Shown: in pieces, positions 20,010 through 29,456 of the stretch
Numbering within the stretch: the first letter of the stretch is position 1
Layout of the letters: each line of letters starts with the position of its first letter
Assembly (NCBI GenBank): GCA_022559845.1
Contig: CM040120.1
Span: forward strand, 309,106,740 to 309,170,739
Direction of reading: 5' to 3'
Length of the DNA: 64,000 nt
DNA from: Amorphophallus konjac
Lineage: Eukaryota > Streptophyta > Magnoliopsida > Alismatales > Araceae
The notes under the pieces: model-generated
Told to the model about the DNA's origin: nothing
The model's input: only the letters and a program-made list of their open reading frames with translations
Database searches by the model: none
Program-made: the position numbers and the translations under genes

Positions 20010-21285
20010 CTAGGCGTCCCTCTCCTCTCCCCTGAGGTGAGGGTCCCTCAGAAGCCTCTGGGATCCCCGTGCAGTAGCACCCGCCTCGCCTCGTAGCGCT
20101 GGCTCTACAGCAATGACTCGTTGCTCCTCCCCTGGCGTGGCAAAGAAGCCACCAGCGGCAAAGCGACCGGACTGGTGAAGTCGCTCCCCGAACTCTCGCG
20201 CTCTCTCGTAGCACGTCTCCATCCCTCCTAGCCTCTGCACGACGGCTTGAAGGCCCAGCTGGAGCTCCCTCACTTGGGCCTCCAAGGCCCTCCTCTCGGT
20301 CTGATCCCGCTGTCGCTCGGACCTTCTCTCGGCTTTCTCTCTCTCTGCCTCTCTCCTCATCATCTGCAGAAGAACCCTTAACTCCAGGATGTCTGGAGAA
20401 GGCCTCTCCTCACCACAATGCCGCAGCTCCGTTACAGTCGCCACCCAGGCATCACGCTCCTCTTCCGCCCGGGTCGCGCGGGCCACCGCACCGGCAAGTT
20501 GTTCCCGGAGGGAGGCAATCTCGAGAAAAGGGGACGAGGAACTGGAAGATGCGCCACCAATCATCCCCGCCGTCACTGTCTGCTGGGCACGCTGGAACAA
20601 AATAAACAACGGCCGTTAGTGAAACTCCAAAATCTGAAGATAAAAGTGCGGCACGTAACTTACCAGGAGCGACAGCTCATGTTGAGCGACGGCCAGCTGC
20701 CGCCTAGCCTCTGACAGTTGGGCGTACGAGCCGCCGATGCCACGCATGTCCCCAGCTTGGGGAAGCCCCGCATAACTCTCTCTCTGTCGCCACAGGAAGT
20801 CAGCGCTGTCCTGCACCAATACACTCCCTTGCTATCCAGGGAGACGTACGTGCCAGTCCTCGAGCCTCTCCTTGCCGCGACTCTCCCTCCTGACGCGGCT
20901 CGGCTCGTCCGCACTCGCCCACTCATCGGCCAGGCCCAGGGTCCTCGCCATGTCCTGCACCAAGGAAGGAGGACCTCGCATCATAACAAAGAACGTGTCC
21001 CCTGTCTAGGACGTGTCCATCACTTGAGTGCAACACTTGCCGAACCCTTTCCCCCTCGCACACCTTGCTTCAAAACTTAAAATAGATCAAAGAGGAAGAG
21101 ATTGGAGGACCTACCAGACCGTGTTCACCTCCCTCCGCGACATCGGGCCCCTCGGGTCCCTCGGGGGCCCGAAGCGGCCCTTCCTCCTCCATGGACGCCA
21201 TTCTGTGCTCTGGCACGTCCCTCCTTGGGCGAGGGGTCCCGCGTCCCTCTCCACCTTCACCATGGTCGGGCCCACCGAACTCCAT
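20010..21285 (-). pseudogene. Antisense gene 1b of A: PMD-less paralogue with coiled coil
   Basis: Inferred exons are 21285-21115 (starts MEFGGPDHGEGGEG, resembling exon 1 of gene 2, MEQGGPSQDGG), 20954-20664 and 20591-20010. Exon 2 begins MARTLGLADEW, which corresponds to MRTLGLAQEW in the middle of exon 4 of gene 2. The whole plant mobile domain is therefore deleted. The last exon is one 193-residue coiled-coil frame (RRSERQRDQTERRALEAQVR) ending at 20010. Two introns present in gene 2 (between its exons 4/5 and 6/7) are precisely missing. A TAG (plus-strand CTA near 20833) breaks exon 2. Only a weak TTTAAA lies upstream (21393). It may be a decayed or a reduced coiled-coil form. Confidence 0.65.
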
Positions 21286-21630
21286 CGATCAAAAGAGGAG
21301 GAAGACGGAAAAGGGGGCAAAAGAGTTTCAGCGGAAGGCGGGCTCGTTTGCGGGTAAGGCACGGGAGAAGAAAGGCCACCCGACGCTTTAAATTCGAATT
21401 CAAGGATTAAGACGCGTCCTCGCGCCTGGACACGCCCAAAAGGGAGAAAGGAACATAATCCCCCCGTGCAAAGTAGTTCCCTTCTGTCCAGGGCAAAAGT
21501 CTCGTGAAGCGTAAACAACGTGATGCAAAAGAAAGTGCGGGAAAGAAAAGGGCACGCCACACGAAATCTATTTCATATAATAGTCAAAGTACATCATACA
21601 GTGAGAAGGGTGACATGTACAAGCAACTCT
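21286..21630. other. Spacer between antisense genes 1b and 2
   Basis: Short spacer holding the presumed promoter of gene 1b (TTTAAA at 21388-21393) and the 3' flank of gene 2. No other feature seen. Confidence 0.4.
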
Positions 21631-24600
21631 CTAACTCTCGCTGCCACCCTCCTGGTCATCTCTCTCCTCCCTCCTCTGCCGGGGATCCCTAGGGGGCCTC
21701 TGCCAACCCTGAGAAGCCGTGCTCGCCTCGCCCTGTGGTGGCACTCCAGCCTCGAAGGTGCGACGACGCTCCTCGGCCGAAGAAACTAGATAGCTGCCCA
21801 TGGAAAAAGAACCAGACTGACGAAGTCGCGCCCTGCATTCCTTCGCCCTCTGGTACCGCTCCTCGCTCTCCCGAAGCCTCCCCTCCGCCGTGCCGAGACT
21901 CAATCGGAGCTCCAACAGCTGGGCCTCCAGAGCCCTCCTCTCGGTCTGATCCCGCTGTCGCTCCTCCCTCTCTCTCTCCCTCTCCTCTCTCTCTCTCACC
22001 GCCTCCCTCCTCGACAGCTCGAGGGCGATCCGCAGATCCAGCACGTCACGAGGGAGCTCCTCAGCCTCCCGTCGACGCTCCTCCTCCAGCTCCACAATCC
22101 GGGTGTCACGCTCCGCCACCCGAGCGTCGCGCTCCTGCTCGGCACGAACAGCACGAGCCAGGGCCTCCCGAATCTCGGCCACCTGTCAAAGCACGCATGC
22201 ACCGTAAGAGAATAGTGATAGAAGGAAAGCAGCTAGAAGTGGGTCAGCGCCAAGCAAGCACTCACTCGAGCCTCGCGGTCACACTCGGCCTCCTCAGCCC
22301 GAGCCACCGCATACGCCAGCTGCTCCTGGAGGGCAGAAACCTCCGGAGGAGGGTCCCGCGAACTGGAACCCGCTCCACCAGCCGTCCCGGCTGCCACCGT
22401 CTGGTGGGCCCGCTGAAACATGGGGCAAACGTCAGTCAAAGGCTAAGCATCAAAAATCTAGGTCACAAAAAAAATGCAGTGCATAGACTCACCAGGATCT
22501 CCAACTCTTGTCGGATGGCCACCAACTGCCGCTTGGCGTCCGCCAACTGGGCCCGCAGGTCGGCGATCATGTTGTCACGAGCATCCTGCATTGCACATAA
22601 GCTAGTGCCACATGCATATACATATAGAAGGGTGAAGCAGTTTCATTTCACTTACCCCTGCCATACCACCCAAGGAGAGGCGGTCCATGTACGTAGCTCG
22701 GTACCGTCTCATATAGTCTGTGCTGTCCTGTACATGGGACACCACTGGGACCCCGCCCTGCTGCCAGTCCTGGTACTGTGCTGGGAAGCGCGTGCGCCAG
22801 TCCACAATCTTTGCCTTCCCCTTGGTCTTCCGCCCGATGCGGGCCGGCTCATCTACATCAACCCACTCCTGGGCTAGCCCCAATGTCCTCATAACCAGCC
22901 TCAGCCGAAGCGGCTCGATCTCGTTCAGGCAATAGACCCACACGTCCCGCCTGAAACGAGGAAGACCCGCTACAACCCAAGGCTGGCCAGCGTCGCCGAT
23001 GCCCAGGTAGGGTCTCCACACCACCTGCATCACCATACATACATCATGTTAGTTACCATTCAGTCACACGCATAAACACAAAGAATCATACGCATCATAC
23101 CATGGCCTCGGGATACTCGCTTAGCTCCCGACGAAGTGACGCCAACTGGTAGCTGTGTGGTGCAGCTACCACGACCGGCCTCCACTGTCGCTCTAGAGGA
23201 ACGGCTCTCCTGTTCCCCTGCCTGGCCCTCCCCATCGGGAAGTAGTAATAACTCCACACCTGCATCCATCATACATCATTAGCACGAGTGATTGCATATT
23301 TAACTACGGTAAAATGCATAAATAAATTGTGTACCTGGAGAAAAGGCGCGAAGCCGCTGACTGTCGTCTCCCTCTCTGAAGTCTGGGAGAGATCAGCAAT
23401 CAAATGGGCAAGCAGAGCCGCTCCCCACGCGTAGTGCCCCACTCCGTCAAGGTCCGCCAGGATCCCGAGGAAGCGGCAGTGGATGCCATCCCCCTTCGTC
23501 CCCAGCAGAAGGCGGCCCAAGAAGAAGAAGAGGAACCTCCGGAGGTCTAGATCCACCAGCTCCCGCTCGCTCGGGTCCTGGGTAAAAGCTGCGCGGCCGT
23601 CTCTCTCCAGTCGTGCCAGAAACTCCGCTCCAGTCTCGCTAACCCGCTGGCGTGGGTCACCGAACCCAAGCGCCTCCATGATCTCCACTCGACCGACTAC
23701 CCTGCTGTCTCTATCAGTCACACTCGTCTCCAACCACAGCAGGTCCAGGGCACTCTCTCGGTAGTCAGGGTAGGTGACCCCGCTCACTGCCTCGCCGTCC
23801 ACTCGTAGCCCGGTGATCCGAGCCACGTCCTCTAGTGTCGGCACCATGTGCCCCTAGGGCATCAGAAATGCCCGGCTCGGCGCGTGCCACCGCTCCCGCA
23901 ACGCTTGGATAAGAGGAAGGTCGAGCCGGAAGGGCTCGATCCTGAGAAAGGGTCCAAAACCCATGGCCTCTACACGCGCCCTCTGGAAGTCGGGCAGTCC
24001 CCGGTACGCAGCCACCACTAGAGACCAGCTGATCCGGCTCTTCATCACCCCTTGCACACCACAAAACAAACAACACATCAGAATCATGATAAACAAATAA
24101 CAATGTACATAATATTTATTTTATTTATCTATATATATATATATATACTTTTTTAGAGGCGTCCAGCCTGGTGGACGCCTCCCCTTTTTTTTTATTTTTT
24201 TCCTATTTTTAACACAAAAGACAAAAAAATGATAAGTAAATAAATAATAATATATATTATTTTGGAGGCGTCCAATGCCCTGGACGCCTCCTTATTTTTT
24301 AATTTTAGTTTATTTACATAATAACCTAAAATAAATAAATAAATGAAAAAAAGAAGATGTGGAGGCGTCCAGGCCCCTGGACGCCTCCTTCCCCCGCTCC
24401 CCGGGCTTCTCCATACAGCCTCTCGTCCGCCCATTTAGCCTAAGAAACCAACAAACTGAAGTTCTAAGGGGCTTACCGGATCGTGCTCATCCTCCCCCAC
24501 GTCGCCAGCACCCGCAGGGCCCTCCACGGCCAGGATAGGTGCCTCCGCAACGATCTCCTCCTCCACGGCAATCTCCTCCGCCTCGGCAGCCTCCTCGGCA

Positions 24601-24677
24601 TGATCTCTCCACCCCCTCGAATGACGAGCTCGTCGTTTCCGCCTCCCCCCATCCTGGCTCGGGCCTCCTTGCTCCAT
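21631..24677 (-). CDS. Antisense gene 2 of A: seven-exon plant-mobile-domain/coiled-coil gene
   Basis: This is the best preserved of the cluster. Inferred exons: 24677-24477, 24050-23335, 23259-23101, 23024-22656, 22585-22493, 22412-22266, 22182-21631. Every junction has GT..AG, and introns 2-6 are short (about 75-85 nt). Exon 1 is acidic with a basic patch. Exon 2 holds the PMD (LIQALRERWHAPSRAFLMP, MVPTLEDVARITGLRVDGEA, WGAALLAHLIADLSQ). Exon 4 ends the globular part (MRTLGLAQEW, IVDWRTRFPAQYQDWQQGG). Exons 5-7 are a Glu/Arg coiled coil of about 230 residues ending GGSES. One TAG (23856) falls where gene 1 has Trp, and the exon 1-2 frame does not join cleanly, so this copy is probably not functional. 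The role is unknown; PMD proteins act in the nucleus and are linked to silencing and genome stability. Confidence 0.78.
24153..24390. repeat. Three LTR-type dyads inside intron 1 of gene 2
   Basis: AGGCGTCCAG..TGGACGCCTCC units start near 24157, 24265 and 24361, separated by AT-rich tracts. They are the same dyad family as the U3 array of A, here in the first intron of the antisense gene. Confidence 0.88.
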
Positions 24678-24760
24678 TGGGACTGGGAATGGGTTTTCTG
24701 GAATGGCCGGATCGTCAGAATGAACAATGTAAGTGAGCAGGGGGGTGAGGCCCCCCCCCC

Positions 24761-25010
24761 TATATATAGAATCGACTTCCTTTGGGGCGTCCAGGCGCCT
24801 GGACGCCCCCACCTTTTTTGTTTTTTTCAAAAGAATTCAAATTTTAGGGGCGTCCAGGCGCCTGGATGCCCCCAAGATAAAAACAAAAAAATTTTAATAA
24901 AAAAACTTAGGGGCGTCCAGGCCCCTGGACGCCCCCAAAATTAAAACAAAAAAATTTGAAATAAAAGAACTTAGGGGCGTCCAGGCCCCTGGACGCCCCC
25001 ATAATAAAAT
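24761..25010 (-). promoter_or_regulatory. Promoter of antisense gene 2: four dyads followed by TATA
   Basis: On the minus strand four GGGGGCGTCCAGG..CCTGGACGCCCC units (25000, 24939, 24875, 24810 downward) precede TATATATA (24768-24761) by 15 nt. The ATG of gene 2 lies 84 nt further on. The LTR of A has the same design (dyads, 14 nt, TATAAATA). The arm is the LTR arm with A changed to G at position 3. Confidence 0.78.
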
Positions 25011-25198
25011 TTTTGAAAAAAAATAATAATAATAACCAAAAATACAAAAAAAGAGAGATGAGTGTACAATCCAAGCAAAAGCACAAAATAAAAACAAAAA
25101 ACACAAAGAAAAATGAAAATCACAAAAATAATAATTAAGGGAACAGGGGTCCAAAACATCCAAAAACCACACTTTATTCCATGAGAAAGCCGCATGAG
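25011..25198. other. AT-rich spacer between genes 2 and 3
   Basis: A-rich low-complexity spacer upstream of the gene 2 dyads and just past the 3' end of gene 3. No coding signal. Confidence 0.5.
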
Positions 25199-26591
25199 CT
25201 AGATCAGGGGCTTAGGCGCCTTAGGCCTTAACTTCCCCAGTTCGGTTACATAAGCCCTCCAAAACTCGCATTTCTCCCCCACATGCGCTAAGACTTTTCC
25301 CGCAACGCTCATCTTCCAAGGCGCTTTAATAGCCTTCGATTCCTTCGCGTCCGCTTCCGTGCCTAACTCCCTCTTCTTCAAAGGAACGATCCCGGTCAGT
25401 GATGAGAATGAGTGGCGTGGAAGGCCGATCTGGAGGCAGCACTGATGCGCGTTGTAAAGGACGAACTCGGTCGCGCTGATCAGTTGGAGCTCGGCTCCGG
25501 GAGAAGGCCTCATGAGAAGTTCAAGAGAGAGGAGACATGCCGGAGCACAAGTGAAGAGAGTTTGTGCCATGATTCGAAAGTGAGACCGCCAGTCTTCACG
25601 CCTCTTCAGCCATGGAACTCGGTTCGCCATGGTGCCACCGAAGCCTAATACGTCGGCTATGTGATAAAGGGGGCTTTGTTGAAAGAGCTTCGAACCGGTC
25701 GGCATCCCCTCACGGTGGTCGAACTTGAAGTGCAAGTCAATCCAGCAGTTCAAAACAAGTGCGCAACCATAAGGAGGCTTACCCATGCTCGAGGTAGTAA
25801 GGCCGCTGTAAAGATAAGCAAGGATGGCCGGCCCCACCCTCTTGCCGCTCCAAAACCCGTGGATAGTATTCAGTTGGTCCTTCTCCATTATGTTGTCGGC
25901 ATAAGGAAACAGAAGAGCCCCCGCCAGACAGATGGTAAAACCTTTAATACTCCTTCCAAGTGTTCATCATCTGGTGAGCCTTTCAAGACATCCATGACCC
26001 ATACCGCGAGCCTTCGCAAGTTGATTCCCTTTTGAGTGCGGACCTTTCTGACTGCGTCGGGCAGCATGAAGCTTCCAAGGACGCTCTCGGAAGTCACCTT
26101 TGTCAACATCCGCATCAGCTTCGTCTTCCCATCACTCTTGAACTTCTTCAGTCCAAGCAGAAGCTCCACCTCCTCGAGGAGAATGGTCGCCTCGAACGTG
26201 GGGAAGATGAAAGTGTGGGTCTGGGGATGCCAGATCTCCACTAATGCGCCCATAGCTGCCCAGTCCATGCGGATTCTTTCGTAGTGCTTGGCATGAATAA
26301 GGAGCCCCTGAAGATGTCACTTCGAGAGTATAGCCCTCATGCCAATGGAGATGTTAGAAGTTAGCTCTGAGAGCCATGGCAGTTTTGAAAACTTCCTCGG
26401 GCCCGGAAAGAGCGGATACGGCTGGAAAGGAGGGGAAGTGAGAAGAGAGTTCATGCAGTAAAATTTGAAATAAATCAATTTACCATATGTGACTGGATCG
26501 CCCCACTCAAATGACCCTCGAGGTCGGAAAGTCCCCTGATCTCACTATTAGGCCTGCCCCTCTTCATGACGCGGGAAGACTCTCCTTCCAT
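25199..26591 (-). pseudogene. Antisense gene 3 of A: PMD-related (DUF7745-like) protein
   Basis: Exon 1 (26591-26484) reads MEGESSRVMKRGRP then RGLSDLEGH, the same opening as gene 1. The donor is GTAAAT and the acceptor TTTCCAG at 26422. Exon 2 runs to the stop at 25199. It encodes MGALVEIWHPQTHTFIFP, then VELLLGL, and later VGPAILAYLYSGL. This is the pattern I recall for DUF7745 and related plant-mobile-domain proteins; the assignment is from memory. There is a stop near 26318 and a frame change near 25900. There is no coiled-coil tail, unlike genes 1 and 2. TATAAGTA at 26688-26681 stands about 90 nt before the ATG. Confidence 0.6.
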
Positions 26592-26680
26592 CCCGAAGTC
26601 CCTAGACCCTCCTCTTCTCCTCCTTTTGAATTTTCAAAATCCCCCTTTGGTGCATTTGAATAAACTAGCCTATGGGGTGG

Positions 26681-26688
26681 TACTTATA
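26681..26688 (-). promoter_or_regulatory. TATA box of antisense gene 3 (TATAAGTA)
   Basis: Minus-strand TATAAGTA about 90 nt upstream of the ATG of gene 3, the spacing seen in genes 1 (94) and 2 (84). About 26 nt further upstream is a 15-bp dyad, GAGACG-GGA-CGTCTC (26715-26729). Confidence 0.55.
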
Positions 26689-26729
26689 GGAAATGGGAGG
26701 TGCTACGAGACGGGACGTCTCACATGTGT

Positions 26730-27755
26730 GGTTAAGTCATGTTTTGTCCTTGTACTGTGGTACGATTCTGTGATATTTCTTTGCTTTCTGATGTATTTAA
26801 TCTATGATGGTCTGTGCAGGTTTTGCCAACGGACGCTTTTTCACGCTATCCTGTACGCCATCCTTTAATGTTTGGTCCTCCGTGTTGTGCATCGTACTAT
26901 ACGATATTTACGCTATTAGAACATGTCAAGGACCTTGCGACCTGAACAAATCTGGGATTTGAGTTCCCCTTTAACAAAAATAGTGATGATTCCAGAAGAA
27001 TTCGGGTTGCATGGATAGGCCGTTAGCTGGTGATAGCGTGGGGACGACGGTTCCATTCAGTGAGTTGGTGCGTGTACAAACGGGCCCCGGCTCAGTATCG
27101 GCTCACCGAACTGGTATCCTGACCCATTATTAACGAGTTGATAATATTATCCTTGACTATTTTCTATTTTAGTTCGTTTTAATTTTTTTTAAACCCAGCA
27201 TGCATTCATATAGGACTTTGAGTCTATTGCGAAAAATCACTAAAGTAATTCGATTGCGAAGGTCGCTGTGCTTAAATTCCGATAATATGAGATATTCCAT
27301 TCCGAATGAAGTACTAAGTTTTCTTGAGACATCCCCACGCTGTTCTTCCAAAGGAGACCCTTGTTTGGATTGATCCTCAAATATTCCTTTACTTTTACTC
27401 CATTTGACCCATCTTGGCCGTAGCACTTCCACATTGGCTGGTAACCGCTCCCCAAGGTGAAACCTGCAGGTTTACGACCCAGGTACTTCCACATAGAGAA
27501 GTTGGTCCCTTTTTCTACTCGTGCCTGAGCGCACATTTTCTCCTTCCTTGTTTGATTTCCGTCCAAACAATTGTTGAATTCGAAAGACCTTCTCCCAGGT
27601 CGTCTCGTTGAAAACTCTGAAAATATTCCAAAAATCGTAATGTTGAAAGCGTGTCTCATCACACCTTGGCATCTACTTTTCAGTCCATTCTCACTCCATT
27701 CCACTTCACTTCAATGACATTCCACTACGTGCCACTCCCTTGCAAAGCAGACGCC
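26730..27755. other. Element A 3' region, unassigned
   Basis: No frame resembles a known protein; the longest (minus strand, 27704-27240, 154 codons) shows no motif I recognise and starts in a region without a clear promoter. This is the last kilobase before the purine tract and right LTR. Confidence 0.4.
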
Positions 27756-27768
27756 AAGGCGGGGCAGC
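27756..27768 (+). promoter_or_regulatory. Purine-rich tract of A (AAGGCGGGGCAGC)
   Basis: It is directly before the TG of the right LTR, where plus-strand DNA synthesis is primed. It is less purine-pure than most, so only the position supports it. Confidence 0.5.
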
Positions 27769-29451
27769 TGTAGACACGCCGTTCTTGACATTACAGTGAG
27801 TAAATCTCATATTACACTATGATACCCCAAGGCGGCCTTCACATTTTTAATTACTCTGGTGATTTCCTATTTTTCTGAATTTTTTTACATTTTTCTGAAT
27901 TTTTCCGTGAAAAATATTGGAGGTATCCAGGAGACTGGACGCCTCCATAAATTCATATATATATAAATAATAAAAATAATAGGAAAATCATGGAGGCGTC
28001 CAGGTGCCTGCACGCCTCCATAAATAAAAATAATAAAAATTAGAAAAAAATAATAGAGGCGTCCAGGCCCCTGGACGCCTCCATAAAAATTACAAAAAAT
28101 GAAAAAAATAATAAATAAAAATATTTTGAAAGCGTCCAGGAGGCTGGACGCCCCCATGATTTGGCTCGCGGGCGTCCCCGGCCACTGCCCGACCGTTGCT
28201 CGGCCTGTCGTTTGAAAAAAAATCCAAATTATGGAGGCGTCCTGGCCCCTGGACGCCTCCATCATACAGCTCACGGGCGTCCCTGACCACCGACTGACCG
28301 TTGCTCAGTCTGTCGTTTGAAAAGAATCCAAATCATGGAAGCGTCCAGGCCCCTGGACGCCGCCATCATCCAGCTCACGGGCATCCCTGACCACTGCCGG
28401 ACCGTTGCTAGGTTTGTCGTGTGACAAGAATCCAAATCATGGAAGCGTCCAGGCCCCTGGACGCCTCCATCATGCAGCTCACGGGCGACCCCCGGCCTGT
28501 CGTTTGAAAAGAATCCAAATCATGGAAGCGTCCAGCCCCCTGGACGCCTTCATCATCCAGGTCACGGGTTCCCCTGGCCACTGACCGGTCGGACTGTCGT
28601 TTGAAAAGGATCCAAGTAATGGAGGCGTCCAGGCCCCTGGACGCCTCCATCTTCCAGAACTCTATAAATAGGGGCCTCCCCCCCTCGGTTTGGGGGTCGA
28701 AAAAAGAGCGCCGGGAGGCTGTCGGATTCCATTCCTAACCCATGGGTGTTTTGTAGGGGAGGTTCTGCCGGATTCCTGGGTGCCCGTGCTCGCAGGAGAA
28801 AGGCCGTCTTCGCCCGTCGCGCTCCCACGTCATCCCTACGCTACCGAGGCTCCGCCGGATCTCGCCATCGGCCATCCAATAAGCCATTCTCCTCTATTTT
28901 TCCTTAGATATCTTGCATTCATCATATCGCATTTTCACCCCCTTTTTGGGGGAGTCTCTTCCTGTTCCTACGTTGGTATAATCACCATCCATCATAAGCA
29001 TTTTCCTCCTACTCGTGTCCGAGAGGGGTTTAAAAGACAACACCAACCAGGTGTGTGTCCGGTCGTCATTTCGTTACTTGCATCGCTAGAATTGATTGCG
29101 GCACCTTCATCTTTCTGATCCACTTGTTATTTGTTTGTCGTTATTTTGCAATAGTACTCAAGGAAAGCCCTCCCCGTCGGCCGGCCGAAGGGGGAGGAAG
29201 AAGCAACCCACCATTTCCCGCTCTCGATGATTCACAGTTTCCGTGCCTTGTGCCAGGTACACGCGATCATTTCTTTTCATTGAGGTAACCCCTCTGGCGA
29301 TCACATCCCTTTGGCATCCTACGTATGCTCTTTTCTCTGTTGACATGTTGCATGACCCCTTCCCCTATTCGCTTTTAGTTATTGCGAGTTTGTAGCCCGT
29401 CGCTCGGGTTTCTCGTTCCCTTTTGAGTGGATCTCCATTCGGCGGTCCACA
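27769..29451 (+). repeat. Right LTR of element A
   Basis: Pairs with 4666-6360. It carries the same dyad array (27917-28648), with a short deletion near 28496, and TATAAATA at 28663-28670. The end CCACA is followed by the duplicated target GTCGG at 29452-29456. Confidence 0.93.
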
Positions 29452-29456
29452 GTCGG
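29452..29456. other. Target-site duplication of element A, right copy (GTCGG)
   Basis: Direct repeat of 4661-4665. Beyond it the interrupted element B resumes. Confidence 0.9.

Larger units (their letters stand above)
4666..29451 (+). mobile_element. Element A: 24.8-kb Tat/Ogre-like Ty3/gypsy retrotransposon with antisense cargo genes
   Basis: The element is complete at the structural level. It has two LTRs (4666-6360 and 27769-29451) beginning TGTAGACACG and ending in CA (left copy TA by one change), and 5-bp duplications GTCGG outside. A primer-binding-site-like tract lies at 6364 and a purine tract before 27769. Order inside: leader, gag, protease with a G-patch, RT, RNase H of the Tat type, integrase. 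Then come 12.6 kb of 3' region with four antisense genes. Large size, the variant zinc knuckle, the second RNase H domain and the long 3' region are known features of the Tat/Ogre lineage. LTRs differ at about 45 of 1690 sites by eye. Gag-pol carries four stops and one frameshift, so this copy cannot encode its own proteins. Confidence 0.92.

Noticed and set aside
21735..22877. Plus-strand ORF of 380 codons, Pro/Ser-rich
   Set aside because: Complement of exons 4-7 of antisense gene 2. It runs through several good introns of that gene and has the Pro/Ser composition expected from the reverse of a Glu/Arg coiled coil.
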